Positions 4,864 through 7,694 of a DNA stretch of 7,694 nt are shown one piece after another. The position numbers were made by a program, and so were the translations under genes. The stretch spans positions 476 through 8,169 of the forward strand of contig DEKQ01000118.1 of the NCBI GenBank assembly GCA_002353975.1, in the 5' to 3' direction. Source of the stretch: Prevotellaceae bacterium UBA2718 (GTDB taxonomy: Bacteria > Bacteroidota > Bacteroidia > Bacteroidales > Bacteroidaceae). Numbering within the stretch: position 1 is the stretch's first letter; each line of letters opens with the position of its first letter. The notes beneath the pieces were generated by a model, which had not been told where the DNA came from, ran no database searches, and saw nothing but the letters and a program-made list of their open reading frames with translations.

Positions 4864-6066
4864 TTATAGATTCGTGTGGGGTGATGGTGTCGTTGTGGGT
4901 TGTGGTATCTGCATGGTGCAGCAGTGTATGGAGCCGTGCTGGCGAATGATGCTCCGGCTGTCGATGGGTATAATCTCCCTGCCGGGGAATGCCTGTGCTA
5001 TTGCTTTGCACGCAGCATCGTCATGCTCTGGTTGTCCATAGGTAGGCACTATCACTGCACCGTTTATTATCAGGAAGTTAGCGTATGTGGCAGGCAGGCG
5101 TTCCGTTGTCTCCTGGCCATCGTCACCTATGACGGTCTGATATATTGCTTTGGGCTGCGGCAGGGGGATCAGGGTGTATGGTTTACCGTCAATGGTTCGC
5201 AGGCTCATAAGTTCGTGTTCCAGGGCCTGGAAGTCCTCATACTGTTCGTCCTCGCTATCGTAACATTTATGATATAGCAAGGTGTCATCAGGAGCTATGC
5301 GCACGATGGTGTCTATGTGTCCGTCGGTATCGTCACCCTTCAAGGCTCCGTGATGCAGCCACACGATGCGCTTTGCCTTCAGCCGGAAGCGCAATTCCTG
5401 TTCTATCTCGTCGCGCGTCAGTGGCTGGTTGCGATGCGGTGCCATCAGACACCCTTCGGTGGTGAATACGGTTCCTTTCCCATCGCTTTCTATCGAACCG
5501 CCTTCGAGGACGAAATCATCGTGGTCAGACAACCGCGGGCGCTGCAATGGGTTGAGGTGAGCCCCCTCCATCTCCCCCAAGGGGGAGGGACGTGAGGCTG
5601 AGACTGGAGGCAGGGAGGCGGGATGAGGGAATGTTTCTGATTCTGTTACGATGTCAAAGGCTCCGTCCTCATGAAGCGTGCGGGTGATGTTATTATCAAG
5701 CGTCCATTCAAACTTCTCGCCCCATCCATTGAAACGGAAGTCAAGCATCGTGAGCCTTCCGGTGGCATCATCCTTGAGCGTTATGGGTCCGTGATCTCGT
5801 GCCCATGTGTCGTTGCTTTTGCAGTGACACAGATATACTTGCGCCATCTGCTCGCGGCTCAGGCGGCTACTTAGCAGTGCTCCCACCTTGAGCGGGTGCG
5901 GCGTAGCAATGATCAACCGTTCAAAGCGCGTGATGCTTGCCGCCATCTCCACATACGTATTGGTGATGTCGGCAAGCATCGGTGCCCAGTCCGTCGCCTC
6001 GTGGGGCCATGTCAGCAGCACGTGGCTCTGCGGTTCCCATTCCGCGGGAAGTCGTAGTCGCGTCAC
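4864..6066 (-). CDS. aguA: Agmatine deiminase with an unusual in-frame insertion
   Basis: AguA converts agmatine to N-carbamoylputrescine and ammonia, feeding AguB. It belongs to the peptidyl-arginine-deiminase-like guanidine-modifying family. Motifs seen are LRLPAEWEPQSHVLLTWPHE (4-23), NDTWARDHGP (85-94), FRFNGWG (110-116), VLEGGSIESDG (186-196), GDDTDGHIDTI (244-254) and QHGSIHCCTMQ (376-386), where C382 should be the nucleophile and H250 the catalytic His. Length is 400 residues against roughly 350 for relatives. Much of the excess is a Pro/Ser-rich segment at about 141-180, partly encoded by a palindromic repeat that also occurs between genes (6897-6936). Catalytic motifs flank the insertion intact, so activity may be retained. 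The start is GTG at 6066, sharing its G with the TAG of the zinc-ribbon gene (TAGTG); homologues begin at the same LRLPAEW position, which supports it. Confidence 0.93.
   Translation of the reverse strand: MTRLRLPAEWEPQSHVLLTWPHEATDWAPMLADITNTYVEMAASITRFERLIIATPHPLKVGALLSSRLSREQMAQVYLCHCKSNDTWARDHGPITLKDDATGRLTMLDFRFNGWGEKFEWTLDNNITRTLHEDGAFDIVTESETFPHPASLPPVSASRPSPLGEMEGAHLNPLQRPRLSDHDDFVLEGGSIESDGKGTVFTTEGCLMAPHRNQPLTRDEIEQELRFRLKAKRIVWLHHGALKGDDTDGHIDTIVRIAPDDTLLYHKCYDSEDEQYEDFQALEHELMSLRTIDGKPYTLIPLPQPKAIYQTVIGDDGQETTERLPATYANFLIINGAVIVPTYGQPEHDDAACKAIAQAFPGREIIPIDSRSIIRQHGSIHCCTMQIPQPTTTPSPHTNL
5560..5596. repeat. Palindromic GC-rich repeat, copy A, inside aguA
   Basis: AGCCCCCTCC-ATCTCCCCC-AA-GGGGGAGGGACGTGAG contains a 7-bp stem CTCCCCC/GGGGGAG. 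It matches the intergenic copy at 6897-6936 in all bases outside the loop and two others. Read on the minus strand it encodes AguA residues 157-169 (ASRPSPLGEMEGA). The loop is 3 nt shorter than in the other copy, so the length difference does not alter the frame. Similar CCTCCCCC/GGGGGAGG elements are, to my knowledge, scattered through Bacteroidetes intergenic regions. Confidence 0.75.
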
Positions 6067-6881
6067 TACTCCTCAGCCTTTTTGCGTCGTACGCTCTTGC
6101 GCTTAGGCTTTTCCGTAACGGTAGCCTCAAGCTTCACACCTGCCAGTTCGGGGTCTATGAGGATACGACCGCAGTGCTCACAGACGATAATCTTCTTGTG
6201 AGTCTTCACATCAAGCTGTCTCTGTGGCGGAATCTTGTTGAAGCATCCGCCGCAGGCGTCGCGCTGCACGTAAACGATACCCAGTCCGTTGCGTGCATTC
6301 TTGCGTATGCGCTTGAAGCTCTGGAGCAGTCGTGTCTCAATTTTGCTTTCATAATCGCGCGCCTTTGCCTTGAGGATGTCCTCCTCCTCGCGTGTCTCCT
6401 GCATGATTTCCTCCAGTTCGCCGCGCTTGTCATCGAGGTCGCGCTCACGGTCGTTGATGAGGTCTTCCACCTTTTCACGATCCATCTTACGGTCACGAAT
6501 GCGCTGCTCTGCCTCGTGAATCTTGCGGCTGCAGAGTTCTATCTCAAGAGTCTGGAACTCTATCTCCTTTGTCAGCGTGTCATACTCGCGGTTGTTTCTC
6601 ACATCGTCGAGCTGCTTCTTATAGCGTTCCACGCTGGCCTTAGCCTCCTCGATGTCTGCGGTGCGCTGAGAGACGGCGCTGGTGAGGTCGTTGATTTCCT
6701 GAACGATACGGTCCAGACGGACGTTGAGTCCTTCCACCTCGTTCTCCAAATCCTCTACCTCAAGAGGCAGCTCGCCGCGCAGGGCACGCTTTTCGTCAAT
6801 CTGAGACAGTGTTGTCTGCAACTGATAGAGGGTCTTCAGACGCTCCTCTACGGTCATGTCTTTTGGGTCTTTTCTTGCCAT
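6066..6881 (-). CDS. Coiled-coil protein with C-terminal C4 zinc ribbon
   Basis: The 271-residue product has a short N-terminal region (TVEERLKTLYQLQTTLSQID), a long charged coiled coil at about 40-190 with the conserved NNREYDTL (96-103), and a zinc ribbon whose ligands are C210 and C213 (CGGCF) and C234 and C237 (CEHCGRIL). A basic tail (258-268) could contact nucleic acid. This is the DUF164/zf-RING_7 family, related to Helicobacter HP0958, which is linked to RpoN stability and flagellar mRNA handling; that role should not be transferred here, as nothing flagellar is present. The pairing with a NIF3-family gene just upstream is, from memory, recurrent in bacteria and suggests a shared, undefined function. 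Its TAG overlaps the aguA GTG start by one base. A 76-bp gap carrying a GC-rich hairpin separates it from the NIF3 gene. Confidence 0.9.
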   Translation of the reverse strand: MARKDPKDMTVEERLKTLYQLQTTLSQIDEKRALRGELPLEVEDLENEVEGLNVRLDRIVQEINDLTSAVSQRTADIEEAKASVERYKKQLDDVRNNREYDTLTKEIEFQTLEIELCSRKIHEAEQRIRDRKMDREKVEDLINDRERDLDDKRGELEEIMQETREEEDILKAKARDYESKIETRLLQSFKRIRKNARNGLGIVYVQRDACGGCFNKIPPQRQLDVKTHKKIIVCEHCGRILIDPELAGVKLEATVTEKPKRKSVRRKKAEE

Positions 6882-6896
6882 ATATTATCTAATTAA

Positions 6897-6936
6897 AGCC
6901 CCCTCCGACTCCCCCTTGATGGGGGAGGGACGTGAG
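6897..6936. repeat. Palindromic GC-rich repeat, copy B, between NIF3 and zinc-ribbon genes
   Basis: AGCCCCCTCC-GACTCCCCC-TTGAT-GGGGGAGGGACGTGAG forms a 7-bp stem CTCCCCC/GGGGGAG with a 5-nt loop. It is in the same orientation as copy A inside aguA. In the operon transcript it would form a stable hairpin 15 nt before the zinc-ribbon start. No T run of useful length follows on the minus strand, so it is not a classical terminator, but it could act as an RNA-stability or attenuation element. Confidence 0.75.
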
Positions 6937-6957
6937 CAGTGGGTTATAAATTCTGAA

Positions 6958-7694
6958 TTAATAGTATCTTACCGGATTGGTGTTGATGCTTGTGATTACC
7001 GTTCTCACACCCGGGCAGCCATTGTCAATGATTTCCTTCAGCAGGTTCTGGGTGTATTGCTCGCTCTCGTAGTGCCCGATGATGGTAATCTGTATCTGCT
7101 GTTCGTGCGAGAAGTAGTCGTGGTAATGCATCTCACCGGTGAGGAATGCATCGGCTTGTGCCTCAATGGCTTGTGGCAACATGAATGCTCCCGCCCCTCC
7201 GCATATTGCAACACGCTTTACGGGGCGCTGCAGGAGTTCGTTTCCCATTACACAGGGCACGCGGAACACTTCCTTCACCTTATTTATATATGCCTCCGCC
7301 GTGAGGGGCTGCGGCAACTCTCCGACGATGCATGAGCCGCCTGTGACTCCCTCCACTTCGCGCGGTTGGAGGATTGTAACGGTATTCATGTCGATGCCTA
7401 ACCTGCATGCTATCTCATAGTTCACGCCTCCCTTGGCACTGTCGAGGTTCGTGTGCATGGAGACGATGGTGATGCCGCTGCGAATGGCCTGCATGATGCA
7501 ACGCTCTATGTAGCTGTCGCCGCCGATGTGGCGCAGCTTACGGAATATGAGGGGATGATGGGACACAATCATGTTGCAGCCCAGCTCCTGCGCCTCGCTG
7601 ACTACTTGCTCCGTGACGTCGAGGCATAATAAAACCCCTGAAACATCCGCCTCTGTCAATCCTACCTGCAGGCCGGCATTATCGTAGTCTTCCT
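6958..7694 (-). CDS. NIF3/DUF34-family dinuclear metal-centre protein (5' end missing)
   Basis: The frame stays open to the right edge: the bases beyond a possible TTG start at 7659 encode EDYDNAGLQVG, the conserved N-terminal motif of the family, so TTG is internal and the true start lies outside, probably about 20 residues upstream. About 244 residues are visible, fitting the short form (YbgI, 247 residues) rather than the longer YqfO form. Putative metal ligands are the His pair in VSHHPLIFR, Asp in MHTNLD, and His and Glu in GHYESE near the C-terminus; GGAGAFM and TGEMHYHD are also family motifs. Relatives form toroidal hexamers with two metal ions per subunit. Databases often call them GTP cyclohydrolase I type 2 homologues, but the physiological role is unsettled. 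It is the first visible gene of the minus-strand cluster; the promoter is outside. Confidence 0.93.
   Translation of the reverse strand, partial: EDYDNAGLQVGLTEADVSGVLLCLDVTEQVVSEAQELGCNMIVSHHPLIFRKLRHIGGDSYIERCIMQAIRSGITIVSMHTNLDSAKGGVNYEIACRLGIDMNTVTILQPREVEGVTGGSCIVGELPQPLTAEAYINKVKEVFRVPCVMGNELLQRPVKRVAICGGAGAFMLPQAIEAQADAFLTGEMHYHDYFSHEQQIQITIIGHYESEQYTQNLLKEIIDNGCPGVRTVITSINTNPVRYY

Noticed and set aside
5982..6896. 304-codon open frame on the + strand
   Set aside because: It runs antisense to the zinc-ribbon gene and the start of aguA. The long coiled coil, rich in Glu, Lys and Arg codons, leaves few stops on the other strand; the product is a leucine-rich string without family motifs.
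7657..7659. TTG at 7659 as the start of the NIF3-family gene
   Set aside because: The upstream codons in the same frame encode the family motif EDYDNAGLQVG, so the gene begins beyond the window edge.

Overview
The window looks like a chromosomal segment from a Bacteroidales bacterium, most likely Prevotella-like. This is inferred from protein character (the agmatine deiminase, the NIF3 and zinc-ribbon pair, a small XRE regulator), from the lack of clear Shine-Dalgarno sequences, from a Bacteroidetes-type promoter (TTG, 20 bp, TAnnTTTG), and from AATTC-rich and CCCTCC/GGAGGG intergenic repeats. The genus call is tentative.

Layout. Positions 3-353 (+) hold the 3' part of an unrecognised reading frame, followed by a membrane-anchored TerB plus J-domain protein (377-1183, +). 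A convergent XRE-type regulator lies at 1400-1870 (-). Positions 1871-2929 form about 1.06 kb of AT-rich DNA without a convincing gene. It holds a likely promoter for the regulator, several palindromes, iterated short motifs, and a foldable segment ending in a hairpin plus T8 on the + strand, which I read as a candidate unannotated structured RNA (about 2579-2726).

From 7694 down to 2930 runs a compact minus-strand cluster, in transcription order: NIF3/DUF34-family protein (5' end outside the window), coiled-coil C4 zinc-ribbon protein, aguA (agmatine deiminase), aguB (N-carbamoylputrescine amidase), holA (DNA polymerase III delta subunit). The last four are joined by a TAGTG overlap, a zero-gap junction and a TGATG overlap, so they are very probably co-translated. 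AguA and AguB together convert agmatine to putrescine; HolA is part of the clamp loader; the first two genes have poorly defined roles.

Most notable points: (1) a GC-rich palindromic repeat occurs once between the NIF3 and zinc-ribbon genes and once in frame inside aguA, where it encodes part of a proline-rich insertion that the family normally lacks; (2) the candidate structured RNA with an orphan terminator in the 1-kb gap; (3) a dense set of palindromes and repeated short words in the same gap.
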